Of a DNA stretch of 64,000 nt, positions 25,600 through 37,200 are shown one piece after another. The notes below the pieces were generated by a model. It was given only the letters and a program-made list of their open reading frames with translations. It did no database searches and was not told the DNA's origin. Source of the DNA: Rostratula benghalensis (Eukaryota > Chordata > Aves > Charadriiformes > Rostratulidae). Where the stretch lies: positions 210,755 to 274,754 of the forward strand of contig VXAI01000117.1 of the NCBI GenBank assembly GCA_013399305.1, given 5' to 3'. The translations under genes were made by a program, and so were the position numbers. Position 1 is the stretch's first letter. Each line of letters starts with the position of its first letter.

Positions 25600-27359
25600 G
25601 TGCAAAGAATATTCCAAATGTTTATTATGTATTAAAAATACCGCAAATAAGCCATACAGTTCATTTCACAGTAACCTAAACAACATTGTTCAAGAACTCG
25701 AGAAGTCAACAAAGAACAGTGCAGTTCCAACAGTGACAACAGTTACCTTAATGCCGTTGGCCCCTCTTTCTTTGCCAGCAATTCTTTCCTGTTTACAGTG
25801 GGAACAACACTAGATATGGTTCAGTATCTTGTTTACCGAGGAGAACTCAGAACTGTTCCCACATGCACACCATTGGTGGGAGGTGTTCTTTCTAGGTTTT
25901 ATTCTTCTAATGTAGCCATGGATCTGGCTAGTGCAGGCTGAGGTGGGCATGATACACACAACCTGTTTCCAAGGTATCCGTGCGCAGACCCATTTACCAA
26001 ATCTTTGGATAAAGTTCAAAAGTAAACTTGAAAAGGAAGAATATTAGAAATCCTTTAAAAAAAAAAAGACAGAAAACCAAGCAAGTTCCACGAGGAAGTG
26101 GTTTTTAAATGAACATTAAGAGAATGACGACGCTTTTATCCTCACTCTCAACCAGCTCCTAGAAGAATCCTTCGCTACCAATGCCCCAGGCAGGCACCTG
26201 GTGACAACAATGGTGACAAGAACCAGGCACCAAGTCCTGAATGTGTAACAAGAGTTCAGGTCACTGTCAGCTGTGTGAAAACTTGGAAATGTACATGCCT
26301 TAGAAGCAATTCTGCTGATTTCATGGTGATTTCCCCCCATGTGTGTTTTGGAGTGTACTATTATTGTTAGCATGCTTGCTATACATGGAACACGAGAGGT
26401 GCAGTTTTGGTCCTTCTCTTCCCTCATTCCAATTCATGAGCATTTTTACAGCAAATCCTGTATCACAGAAAAATTAGGCCTTTCCAGGAAAGACAGCCTC
26501 ATCATGTAAACAGCACCCAAAATAAAATAATATTACTGTACCTTCTTGAAACTAATCCCATCCTTCAGATATCCCTTCTAATCACTGATCTTCTGCACCA
26601 GCACCTGAAGATGCTGGGAAAGAAGCCTGTGATCACACAGAAGGAACCTCTCCAACCACGTGGTAGAACACCTCTCTTAGGTCTTAGCCCCAGGCAATGT
26701 ATTTACTTCAAACCTTCCTTTCTGGGGGTTCAGCTAACCCCTTTATAGCTCCTTGGTACAGATTAAGGACTCACAGAAATGTACTACAGCTCAACTGACG
26801 CCTGGTAAACTCACCACGTGGCCGAGCCCCAAACTGCAGAAACAGTTGAGTTGCTTCAAACATGGTCCACACTTAAGTTTACCGGGTCTAACGAGTTTAA
26901 GATAGGGGTGTTGTTTTGTTCATCAGTAGAATTCTCAGTGTGTGCAGCAGTATGCTTTTCATACAAGAACAGCTGTAGTCCTTCTGTGTGGGGTATCAGT
27001 GTCATAGTGTGAAACACCTTCATGCCATTAAACACATGCCCATGCTACTGAGGCTGTAGTGCCTTAGTTACACCACTACAGTTACAGCGGTACAACTTTA
27101 TAGAGAAGATGAGCCCTTAGAAACTCAACCCCCAACTAAACTCTGGTTTTCTTAGAACGAAATTTTAAACAAACAAACAAAAAAAGTAAACCAAAATCAC
27201 TACACAAAAGAGAAATAAAGGAAATAAGCAGAACTGTCTCTATTATTAAAGTATTCTTATTCTCTTTGGAGGTATCAAATTGCTTTTAAAAAGAGTAAAA
27301 AACTGGGCATACAAAAGCTATTCTCCTTGATCCATTATTTGCAAAAGGAGCACCACCGC
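25600..27359 (-). other. CKAP4: CKAP4 3' untranslated region (inferred)
   Basis: The sequence downstream of the CKAP4 stop codon on the minus strand is AT-rich and free of recognisable transposons. At 25621-25626 the plus strand reads TTTATT, giving AATAAA on the minus strand. It is followed within about 20 bases by CA and then by a T/GT-rich stretch (TCTTTTTTTGGTTG), the arrangement of an efficient cleavage and polyadenylation site. This gives a 3' UTR of roughly 1.75 kb. The end point is inferred from motifs; shorter isoforms are possible. Confidence 0.6.
25621..25626 (-). terminator. CKAP4: Polyadenylation signal AATAAA for CKAP4
   Basis: A canonical hexamer on the minus strand, with a downstream U/GU-rich element at about 25592-25604, supports its use as the CKAP4 transcript end. 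Confidence 0.6.
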
Positions 27360-28691
27360 CTAAACTTTTTCATGTATTTTTTCTACTTTCACAAACAACC
27401 TTTCCAGATCATTCCTCAGATCATCTATTGAGCTCTTCACAGACTCCAAGTTGTTCTCATTATTTTCAATTTTCACTGAGTAGGAAACTAAGCTATCCAC
27501 TGCAGTTCTTATCATTTTCAAATCAGAATCAACCTGGCTGACAGAAGATCTCAGTTCATCTACAGAGCCTTCCACAGAAGAAAATTTTTCAAGATAGCCT
27601 TGAGAATGTGCTTGACCCTCCTGAAGATTTCCTTGATCCAGCAAACTACTAATTTGTTTCTGGACATCCTGAAGAGCACTGGAGGATGGCAGGTCACTGA
27701 TGCTTCTCCTCAAGTTTTCCACATCATTGTACAGCGAGGTCTGTGTTTCACCCAGGTTTTTCAGAATGTCTGTGACAGAAGTTATGTCCATATCTGAGAT
27801 CCCCTGAAGAGCAGTAATGCTCTGTTCTAGGGTACTGAGCTTATTCTCATATTCTGCCTCTTTAGAAAGGAAAGACTTCAACTTTTCACTGTTTTGAGCA
27901 GCAACAGAAGTTAGAGAATTCAGGCTGTCTTCTATGTGCCTCAATCGAGACTCCAGTCCTTCACTGTTCTTCCCAAAAGTTTCTAACGCTTTTCTGAAGA
28001 GTCCATTTTCTTCCCATTTGCTGAGGTCAGCTTTAACTTGCAGTAAATCTTCATCAAGTCTTTTAATGTCATCAGGGAGGTGCAAAATAGAATCCTCAGC
28101 TCTCAGAACTTTCTCTTGTAAAGCTTTTAATGAAAGGTGTTCGGTGTCCGCAGCCTCTTTGAATTTCTCGTGTTCTTGTTTGAGGTTGACTAGCTCTTTC
28201 ACTTCAGTATACACATCAGACTCCATGGAGTCTATTGTACTCTTCAAGGTCTCTATTTCTTTCTCTCTGGTTTTCATGGACGCTTGCATCTCATCAAAAG
28301 CATCTTTTAGCACCTTGATTTCATGTTTGTAGACATCTGCTTCTCCTAGTGAGTTAACCTTTGCTTTCATATTGTTGATTTCATCTTGGCTCCTTTGCTG
28401 CACTTCAGTGAAGACAGCAATGTTATCATTTATAGACTTGGTTAGTTCTGTTAGTCTCTCTTCCACTGTGTTTTCCAGAGATGTGAAGTCTCGTTCCCTT
28501 GCATCCTTCACCATGTGGATGCCGTCAGACAAGTCTTTCAAAATTTCATTTTGCAGCTTCTGAAGCACTTCACTGATACGGTTTATTTCACTCTCCCCTT
28601 GTTTAACAGCCTTCTCAGTAACCTCCTGCTTCTGCTGAGCAATCTTCATCATGGATTCAAAATCTCCAAATGTGGCTTGAAGGGAACGCAC
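27360..28691 (-). CDS. CKAP4: CKAP4 coding exon 2 (luminal coiled coil)
   Basis: The acceptor TTTCAG lies just above 28691 on the minus strand and the first codons are GTG CGT TCC CTT (VRSL). The frame stays open for 443 residues to TAG at 27362-27360. Heptad-rich Leu/Ile/Glu/Lys sequence continues throughout, and no cysteine is present. Position and phase (0) match exon 1. Confidence 0.96.
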   Translation of the reverse strand: MRSLQATFGDFESMMKIAQQKQEVTEKAVKQGESEINRISEVLQKLQNEILKDLSDGIHMVKDARERDFTSLENTVEERLTELTKSINDNIAVFTEVQQRSQDEINNMKAKVNSLGEADVYKHEIKVLKDAFDEMQASMKTREKEIETLKSTIDSMESDVYTEVKELVNLKQEHEKFKEAADTEHLSLKALQEKVLRAEDSILHLPDDIKRLDEDLLQVKADLSKWEENGLFRKALETFGKNSEGLESRLRHIEDSLNSLTSVAAQNSEKLKSFLSKEAEYENKLSTLEQSITALQGISDMDITSVTDILKNLGETQTSLYNDVENLRRSISDLPSSSALQDVQKQISSLLDQGNLQEGQAHSQGYLEKFSSVEGSVDELRSSVSQVDSDLKMIRTAVDSLVSYSVKIENNENNLESVKSSIDDLRNDLERLFVKVEKIHEKV

Positions 28692-31600
28692 CTGAAACAG
28701 AAATCCATATGGTTAATACTTGCAACTTCGTCCTTACCTACATCCTCACCCTTTGTGTCTGAGACCCTTATGGCCCTTGCTACCATATGAAATAATCACC
28801 TTGCAGCCCTTCAGGCTCCCTACCCGAGGTGTACCTGTGCGTGCAGATACAGGAGGGAAAGCCCAGCATCTAGAGCCTTACAGCTCTATAGATATGTACA
28901 GATGTATGGATCTGCTGAGGATCATTGGCCTCACAGACCTGCCACAGGCAATCCAGGAAATCCATGGCGGTAAAAATCAAACTTGAGTCTCCAGAGTTTG
29001 CATCTGGAGTCCTGAGCCATTCCAACCCCTATATGATCCCTGGTACTACGGGCCACAAGTCTGTAAGGGAGGGGAGAAAAAAAAAAAAAAGACTATCTTC
29101 CACCAGCTTCTGAATACAGAAAAACTGGAATTAGTCTTTAGCAGGCAACCATACACAAAGGCAATGCCTGAACATGAAAGAAGTTTCAAAGTAGGCAAGA
29201 AGGAGTAACAGAAAAAATTTAGGGACAAAGGGGAGCTGGGAATGGCTCCAGAATGGAAGTAGTAATCATGACATTCTGCTGCTCCTAGACACCAATGTAG
29301 ACACAGATTTTTCTCGTGAACTATTTTTTAAAATACAAAAAAAAAAAACCCAGAGAAAAGCTTTAATGTCCTAAATACTTAGTACCTCATTACTCGCACA
29401 CCACATGCACACACCCACATGCTCTTAGTGAACAGGGGCACAAGTATGGATGCAGACAGTGAACAAAGCCATAGCAGCTGCCAAGGGGACTCACTTGCAT
29501 CTTTCTCAGGGTAATACTCACAGAAAGTTGTTACCACTGGACCAGGCATACCATTAAGCCTCCCAATCACAAGAACTACCTTCACCGTGGTTTTAGTAGC
29601 AGCAAGAGGGAAAAGGTCAAGAGGTGAGTGGCCACCACATTCATTTACTGTCACATTCAAAGGTAAGAGCCAGGCACAGCAAAGAGGAAGCGCACGTTAC
29701 TTCATTTTGGGGCCCAGCAGAGTATCACTCTCAAGACTGTGGAGAAATCTTTTTGTGCATGTGTGGGTTGGATTTTTTTTAAAACTCTGTAAGAACTCCC
29801 ACTGGCTGCAACAGGAATCCATCACGTAGAAAATACCTCAAGGCTTTTGGCAGGGTGGCAAGTGCTGAGTAATGCATGTTGCCTCACCTCACGCTGCTGC
29901 CTGTGTCTGAGGGGTATATTAATCAGTCATGCCACATGGGCTGCCATGTTTACTGATTAGATACACAGCTGGAGGGGTGGTTTTATTTTATAAATAGAAG
30001 GAAGTATATTTTGTACGTTCTTAGACAGAAACATACAGAGCTGCTATGTTTCTTTTTTTTTCCTTTTCAACTGAAGGAGGCTCCAGCAGTTTCTAGTTTC
30101 AGACTAAACCTAGAAATTACTCTCAAAAGATAATTAGAAAATGAGCTATTCACATGTGTTTTTGCAAAGCTAAATCCCTGGTCAAATCTTCCTTGGTTTT
30201 CATGGAAGTCTACACCGTGAAAGGACTGAGAAGTTTGGCTGTGAGACTTGCCCTTGCTCCAATAGATCCCCCCATTTTGAAGAGTATCGATAAAGATGGC
30301 TTACTTTTTTTCCCTCTCTTCTGTAAAAAGGTTTGTAATGACTTTCCATTCCCTGTACTTGTATTCTCTAGCGCACACATATGCAGCTAGAAAAGAAGTG
30401 AAGAGCGGGGAAGCAGGTAGTACCACCGTACATATTGCACCAGGACACCACCCACTACACTGAGTTATCAACTTCATTTTTATTGCCTCTTAGCTGTCAT
30501 TCCTTCTGATTTTTTCTACATGGACAGCTTTCTTTGATTCACTATGAATGAACTGCAGAAATTCGAAAGGAACGCACAGGAAAGTTCTGCTCTCCCTCTT
30601 AGGACAGAATTTATTTTCTTCTACACATTTCAACCAAATAACCAAATTCATATTTGCAATTAATTGTCTTCAATTGTCAGTCTAAGGAAAAGCATCAGGA
30701 ATGGCCAGGGGAACTCTCCTGAGGGCCAGGAGGTCTCCACCGCTATTCATTTGAGAGACAGATCTCACCCCTCTGCAGTGGAAGTATTTTATACCTGCTC
30801 CTCCACTGCATTTGGGCAACGTGTAAGGGTGCCCAAAAGGTGTAACCTAAAGCTGTTCTCTTATACATCGAGATGCATGAGCCACTTGAAGATCAGAGAC
30901 CTCTGATACAATAGAATGGACTGAGGTCTTCACATTAAACTAGCTCCTAATCTGATCTGTCCTAACCAAGAGCAACCAGGGCCCAAAGGAAACCTCTTAC
31001 TGAAGAGGAGTAAAACTCACAACTTCAAATTAACAGCTCATATTCACTACACAGTTGGTTTGCGTGTACACCTACGTGTGAGTTTGCCTGTTTGGTGTTC
31101 ATGGCTGGTAAGGTCTGAAATCATAGCTCTTGAAAGGTGTAACACCATAAATAGCAGATAAAAAAATCAGTGGATAGCGAACAACTATGTCTTCTCTAAC
31201 AGGTCATACTAGCGTGTGTTTTAAGCACCAAACGACCTTGGCCTCTCTGAGAATTGTGCTATATTAAAGACTAAACTTCCACATCATTTCCTTTCTCCTC
31301 CCACTGCTGATGTGCAAAGCAGATGAGTTTATGTAATGCTTACTCCTGACGGGAGCTCTCTGCAGCATAAGGCTGAAGGGGAAAAAAAGCCAGTCCCTCC
31401 TGTGGGGATGGCACCCCCCAAGTACCACGCAGGACCCTACACTTCCCTCAAGCAATACAGCCTGGCTTCTTCTCCCCCAGGGCACCTTCTTCTGTAAAGA
31501 CACCACCAAACCACAGCAAGAAAAGCTTTCAAGGGTTACGTCAAAGCTCTACATGATCTCCTCCCTCCACTTTGATTCTTGTACCACTCGGATGTAGGTC

Positions 31601-33690
31601 TAGCATCGGCCCTCTGCTAATTACAGGCAAATAGTTTCGGTTCTCTTTGACACAAGCTATTTATAAACTTCTGGTATATACGTCTCTCCTAGAACATGTA
31701 ACACATACCTATGATTATCTGCAACAACACTGGGGTGGAGGCAGCAAATTGTACCCATTCTTACGTTTGGAAGGGCCAATGTATTGCACACACACCTGGG
31801 TTCTATACTCGTGTATTGTAATCTCACATCCTCTATGTCCTGCCATTCCAATGCCCTCCTTCAGACAAAGAGTCTGTTAAAAAGCCTGAAAATCTAGGAA
31901 AAACCAACTCTTGCTAGTTCAAATCACAGCCCAGTCATCAGTGAATGAAAACTTAGGATTTAAAATTAGCTTCAGAAGCGATACTATAGCCCTGCATTTT
32001 GCAACCCTTTTTTTTTTTCCTTCTCATGTGAGTTTTCCTTTTCCTCCTCCTCGGAATGAAGAGGAAGGACCAAGACTGATCCTACAAACTCCACATGTGC
32101 CGGCTGCCCTTCTTCCAGGAGCAGCACAGAACAGCCAGAGGATCTCTACCAGCGTCTGTCCCACCGCCCTGTCCCCTGCTCGCGGGGAACATGGGGCATC
32201 TGCAGGGCTCCCAGTGCAGAAAGCAGTCAAGCTGAGACAAGAATTTCCTTTCCTTTGATCTGACTCTGTCATAATTTTATCTACTGCTTTCTAAACGAGT
32301 TACCTGCTCTCCAGACAGGAGCTTAATTATATGTTGATGATTACGCCCTTCACAGATGCCATTTTAAAAACGCTTTAGGCACCGTTAAGACATATCCAGA
32401 TGGACAGTGCCACTCATGAAACTCTAGCTCGAGGGCTAGTAAGGCCCGGGTGAAAAAAAAAATGAGGAGGGAAATGAGCGTTCCTTTGGCTTCACTGGAG
32501 ACACACCCTTCGCCAACAACTTCACGGCTCTTCCGTGGTCCCAGACTGCCATGGTCACGGGCAAGTTTCGCTCCCACAGCCGGGGGCAGCAGCAGGAAGG
32601 CAAGGTACAGCAGGAAGAGCATTGCTGGCAGAGCCTCTGCTCTTCGGTGAAGCCAGCGAGGGTTTTTTTTTTTTTTTTTTATCCAGAGCCTGGGGGGGGT
32701 GTCGAGGCGGGATCCTGCCACGTCCCACTCCGCTGCCGCACCATCTCCTCCCTCAGCGCCCCGCACCTGCCCTGCCCGCTCGGCGTGGCGACAAAGCGCG
32801 GGTTTTTAGTGTTTTGCCAAGAGTCGAAGCTATAAAAATCACCACCGGCAGGCTCTCCAACCAAGCTGAAGGTCTGCGCTTCTGCCAAGGCCTAAGCGTG
32901 CTGCCTGCACGGCGTGAAATGGCTTCACGGCCCAGCCCTGCTGCAGCAAAGCCGGGCCAAGAGCCGGCTGCGGGGTCTCCCGGGGGTCCCGCTCCGCTCC
33001 CTGCCAGGAATTTCTCCCTTTACCGAAGCCACGCTGGCAGGCCCAGACTCGGTTTTGTCCCGCTAATGCCATGAAAGCATCTTTAAGGAGGGGGAGAGGC
33101 GGAGGATGGGGGAGGGGGAAATGGGACGCGTTCTGCTTTCCCGCCACCCTGGCTACCCCAGCGCTGCGCGGCTGCTTATTTAAGGAGTAAAATCCCCATT
33201 TTCCCCCTCGCAGCCCCCCCTCCTGCAGGGGAGGCTGCTGCCCACAGCCCGTCGCTCCCCACCCCGCCCTCCCGGCGCCGCCACCGCGGAGGGGCAGCTC
33301 TCCCACCCCCCGACGGCGCGCTACCTTCTGCGCCACGGCGTCCAGGGTGGCGGCCAGCTCCTGCCGCTGCCGGCCGGAGGCCTCCCTCTCCCGGGCGCTC
33401 CGCCCGACCTCCTCCCTCAGCTGCCGCACGTACCAGCCGGCGGGCAGCGCGGCGCCCAGCACCACCACGGCACCCAGCAGCAGTGCCCAGCCGCGGCGGG
33501 GGCCAGCGCCGGAGCGGCCCCCTCCGCCCCCCGCGGCAGACCTGCCGCCCCGGCCGTGACTCGCCGCCGCCGGCTTCTTCGCTGCTGCCGCCGTCTCCTC
33601 GCCGCCGCCGGTCTGCGCGCCCCGCTCGTTGGCGGCGGCGGCGGCGGGCGGGCTGCCCCCCTTAGGGCCCCGGTGCTTGGCGGCCGACAT
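27360..33690 (-). CDS. CKAP4: Cytoskeleton-associated protein 4 (CLIMP-63/p63), whole coding span
   Basis: Two coding exons (33690-33325 and 28691-27360) join at AAG/GTAGCG...TTTCAG/GTGCG to give about 565 residues; human CKAP4 is about 600. It is a type II ER membrane protein. A basic, Ala/Gly-rich cytosolic tail (about residues 1-67) is known in mammals to bind microtubules. One membrane segment follows (about 68-88, WALLLGAVVVLGAALPAGW). The rest is a long luminal coiled coil that spaces ER sheets. At the cell surface the mammalian protein is a receptor, for example for DKK1 and surfactant protein A. The exon 2 block with KQGESEINRISEVLQKLQNE and the C-terminus LRNDLERLFVKVEKIHEKV are near-identical to mammalian CKAP4, so identity is secure. 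No cysteine occurs anywhere, although mammalian CKAP4 is palmitoylated on a juxtamembrane cysteine. The start is duplicated upstream (see 33617-33911). Confidence 0.96.
28692..33324 (-). other. CKAP4: CKAP4 intron 1
   Basis: A 4.6-kb GT/AG intron. It holds A-rich and T-rich tracts (about 29080, 29340 and a T run near 32665-32682) and the GC-rich downstream shoulder of the CpG island from about 32.5 kb. Reading frames inside it, including the readthrough of exon 1 to 32839, are not supported as coding. Confidence 0.85.
33325..33690 (-). CDS. CKAP4: CKAP4 coding exon 1 (cytosolic tail and membrane segment)
   Basis: The start codon at 33690-33688 is in the context GCCATGT and opens MSAAKHRGPKGGSPP, resembling the mammalian N-terminus. 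There are 122 codons to the donor AAG/GTAGCG. Low-complexity Ala/Gly/Lys sequence precedes the hydrophobic segment at residues 68-88, and RQLREEVGRSAREREASGRQ starts the luminal coiled coil. This start is chosen over the identical upstream ATG at 33842 because only this one is in frame with the membrane segment and exon 2. Confidence 0.92.
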
Positions 33691-33911
33691 GGCGGGACGC
33701 CGCCGCCGTCGTGCGCGGAGCGGGAGCAGCGGGAGCGGGCGAGGGAGGAAGGGATGGAGGGAGGGAGGGCGCCCCGCTCGTTGGCGGCGGCGGCGGCGGG
33801 CGGGCTGCCCCCCTTAGGGCCCCGGTGCTTGGCGGCCGACATGGCGGGACGCCGCCGCCGTCGTGCGCGGAGCGGGAGCAGCGGGAGCGGGCGAGGGAGG
33901 AAGGGATGGAG
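33617..33911. repeat. Perfect tandem duplication over the CKAP4 start codon (152-bp period)
   Basis: Copy A (33617-33768) and copy B (33769-33911) are identical over about 143 bases, including the start codon and the first 24 codons. The offset of 152 is not a multiple of three, so the upstream ATG (33842) reads into a different frame that stays open to 33417, across the true start. It is either a very recent duplication or an assembly artefact. Confidence 0.9.
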
Positions 33912-34250
33912 GGCGGGAGAGCCGGTTCGGGCAGCGCCGCACTCCCCGCCCCGCCCCGGCCCCCGCCCCAGGAGCCGCCACGCACACGGGGATGGCCCCG
34001 GTCCCTGGCCGGGGAAGCCGCCACGCACACGGGCTCGGCCAACAGGGCCGGGGAGCAGCGGGCAGGGCGGAGGGGCGGCCGCCTGCGTGTGTCCCCCGCC
34101 CGGGGTGATGGCAGACCCTTGACCGACCGGGGCGGCTTCAGTGCGGGGTGCGGCGGGTCTTCCGCCCTCGCAACCCCCGAAGTGTCCACAAGCGCAGCCC
34201 GCTCCCGCTCCCGGTTTATAGCCTTGCACGATGTAGTTTGGGTGGCAGAG
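33691..34250 (-). promoter_or_regulatory. CKAP4: CKAP4 CpG-island promoter and 5' UTR region
   Basis: Dense CpG and G+C surround the start codon (island about 32.5-34.7 kb). GC boxes CCCCGCCCCGCCCC lie at 33943-33957. No TATA box is evident, as expected for a broadly expressed gene. A short direct repeat AGCCGCCACGCACACGGG occurs at 33973-33990 and 34016-34033. The transcription start is not visible; if it lies within about 150 bases of the ATG, the duplicated start in copy B would be left out of the mRNA. Confidence 0.65.
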
Positions 34251-37200
34251 CCCCCCGTCCCCCCGCCTCACGCAACAAAATAAAAGTTGTTTTCTCCATC
34301 TGCAACCCACTCCTCCTCGTTTCTAGTGCTTCCAGAGTGGAGGCTCGGCTCCAGGCCGGTCCCTCGGGCACACGACAGCTGCCTTGCTTGGCAGGAGAGC
34401 CCCCGACTCCCCCGGCTTTCCCAGGCGGCTTTGTCTGAGGAACGCACTCGGTAGAGGCCGGGAGCTCGACACCGAAATTCCCGGCCGGAGCCTTAGCGCC
34501 CGGAGCATGCTCCTTGGCCGCTCCACGTCGGCATGAAGCCGCTGCGTTCATCTTCCTCCCAACACAGCGTGTTCCCGCTGCCTTCATCTTCCCCACGGAT
34601 GCTCCGTCGCCCTGCACAGGAGCCGGGAAGGGTAAGCAGGTCTTCCTCCTGCTCCAGGCAGGTCCTGCCGGGGTGCGGAGCACCGATCCACCGTTTGGTC
34701 TTGTGTTCTCGGTTATTTTTCTTGATGTTAGCAAGGAGGCAGATTAGAAGGAGGTGGGAACCGATGGATTTGGAGAAAATGAGCAGGAGGCAGAGCAAAG
34801 GGATGAGGTGCTGGGGGAGGAAAGAGCCTGCTGTACATTGAAGGAATTAGTGGTCAAATCGGGGGAGAAGTCATCTGGTTAGGTGGTAATGTAGTAGAGG
34901 AACTGGGTGCAATTTTAGGGTACCGCTAGTAGAGTTCTGGGGGGTGGGTGCTCTTCTACATGGGGGAAAAGGGACGAGAACCGGCCTCTACACCTGCCTT
35001 TGCGTGGAAGGAAGATACCATACGGGAATAACTTTAAAACTTCTTTTGAAAATCCCTCAGTTTTTCCAGCATCACAAAGATCTGCTTAAACCCTTTTCAG
35101 AAACTAAGTAGCTGTATCTTAAATTGGTACCATATACTCACTTGCTTCACTGTACAAACTTCAAAAAATAGGACATTAAGTTCCCCTTCTGCTGTCTGCC
35201 TGCTGCTTTGGGCCAGATTATGATGGTGGGTGATAGCACAGGAAATCTTAATTGTTTCAAAAATACACCTCGAATTGACCAGTATTGTATCTTTTTTTCT
35301 TCTGTTTCTGTCTGAACAGGTTAAGGTAGATATTCTTGCCTGGTAGATATCTGACTGCCCTACCAGGTCACTACAGAATTTTACTATGTTTTGGGTCTGG
35401 ACCATACATCACTGACGGGTTACAGGAGAGGGATTTTTGTAACCTTTTACGTAAAGTTGTCCACACATGCTCCATGCGAGGCCGAGGTGTGTCAGTGTGT
35501 CACTGCATCTGATATTTTTTTTTGTAACTATGGGTTACAATTCTAGCAATGAGTCCTAATTTTTACTAGAAAGGACTAGGGCATATTTTCTTTTAGCATC
35601 AATGGGTACACTGGAGGCAAGAGCAATAAGCAACTTTTTCATACACTGGCTGATGGAGTGCATTGTGCATGTTAAGAAGACCATTTTATTGGTCTTAAGG
35701 TCTTGAGCACCCCATCCCTTCTTCAGATCCTGAGTACCCTGTGTTGATGTCCTGTTTACTGCTCCCTTTGAAACTGGCAGCGAGACTTACTCTCCTGTAC
35801 AAGAACCTCTGTTTCATGAGTCACCTGAAGATTCAAAACAAGATCTGATTTGGGAGTTGCTATTTCAGAGTTAGTAGAAGAGACTTGGACCCAGGATTCT
35901 GGACCTAGGACAGTGTTGTACCAAAGTGTCCAACGTGACAGAGTTTCTACTGGAGAATCCTAAAAATAGTCATGCTAATAAATTTTCTCCACTGCTTTTT
36001 CCCCACACTTATCCCACATTTCAGACCGGAACGGAATAGAACAGTTCCAGTTGGAAGGAACCTACAAGTGCCTGACCAATGAGGCCACTCAGTTTCTAAC
36101 ACCTCCTTTCTCCTATCCGATAGACACGTGGAGTAGCTGGGCTATGAGGATGGACTCCCCAAGGATTTTTGGAAACGGCCTTTCATTTCATCACAGGACA
36201 ATCAATGAACAAAGTCACCTCTGGGCTCTTTCCCCCTTTTTCTTTCACAATTATTAGGACCAGAGAGGCTTACAGGGTAGACTTCTATTACTGCCCCTGT
36301 CTCGCATTCTCTCAGGGGGGTCATGACTAGACTCATGCAAAGTAAATGGATTTAGAGCCGGGCTAAAAGCAAACACCTTCTATACAACCAGTAGCAATGG
36401 TGGTAGTTTCAAAATGATTTTTTGTTTGGTTGTTTGGGGTTTTTTTTAAGAACAATGCAATGAGAAGTTCTTGGCAGTTGGTTTCTCCCTCTGACATGTT
36501 ACTCTTCTTCTGTATTTTACTGTGTAACTTCTTATGTTAAAGCTAATTTTTAAAAAGTCTGTATTCATGTTTGTGTCTGTTAAATTTGCCCATATTAAAA
36601 ATGTGTGCGGGATGAAAGAAAATTCTGTTCAAGACACAAAGTCAGTTAAAACTCTACTGGGGCTTCTGGGCAAAGATCTTACACGTGTAGCTTCAGTCTC
36701 TCTAAGACATAAAAAAACCCTCAAACATTAGTAGCAACAAGCTCTTTCCAGTTTTACACCTAGACTGCTGAACTGCTGATGCAAATTTGCTTTATTTCCT
36801 TCTCATACTTTTGTTACACCAAAATGCATTTGTTGGCCAAGAGTCATTCCACGTTAATATGCAAGCCGTAACTCCTTGCGAGATAAAAACCTGAGGTGCT
36901 AATTTATCTCTTTCTCTATTTGATTACAGCAAAAAATCCAATCAAGTTTTGTCTTGGAAGACATTTTAATTTGTTGGTCTTTCCCTTGGTTCACTGTACA
37001 TTCTTGGGGCTTTTAAAATAATTTTTAGGTTGAGTATTCTTCAGAGGCTGAATCTTAAACCTAGGCAGGAACAGATCACAGCCCCCAATGTCAGCCCAAA
37101 GAACCCACTTCCATTCAGTACTTTTGCCAAGGTTTAGGATAAACTGAACTCTTTGGTCTGTATATGGTGTTCTGGTCAGTGAGTAACAGCACGGGGAATA

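Noticed and set aside
27934..28332. 132-codon plus-strand frame inside CKAP4 exon 2
   Set aside because: Antisense shadow of the conserved CKAP4 coding sequence.
32839..33690. 283-codon frame starting at the CKAP4 start
   Set aside because: It is exon 1 read through its splice donor into the intron; exon 2 joins in phase and matches the family.
33417..34310. 297-codon minus-strand reading frame over the CKAP4 promoter
   Set aside because: It has the composition of a GC-rich CpG island, and its only CKAP4-like part is the duplicated start region read in the wrong frame. No known family.
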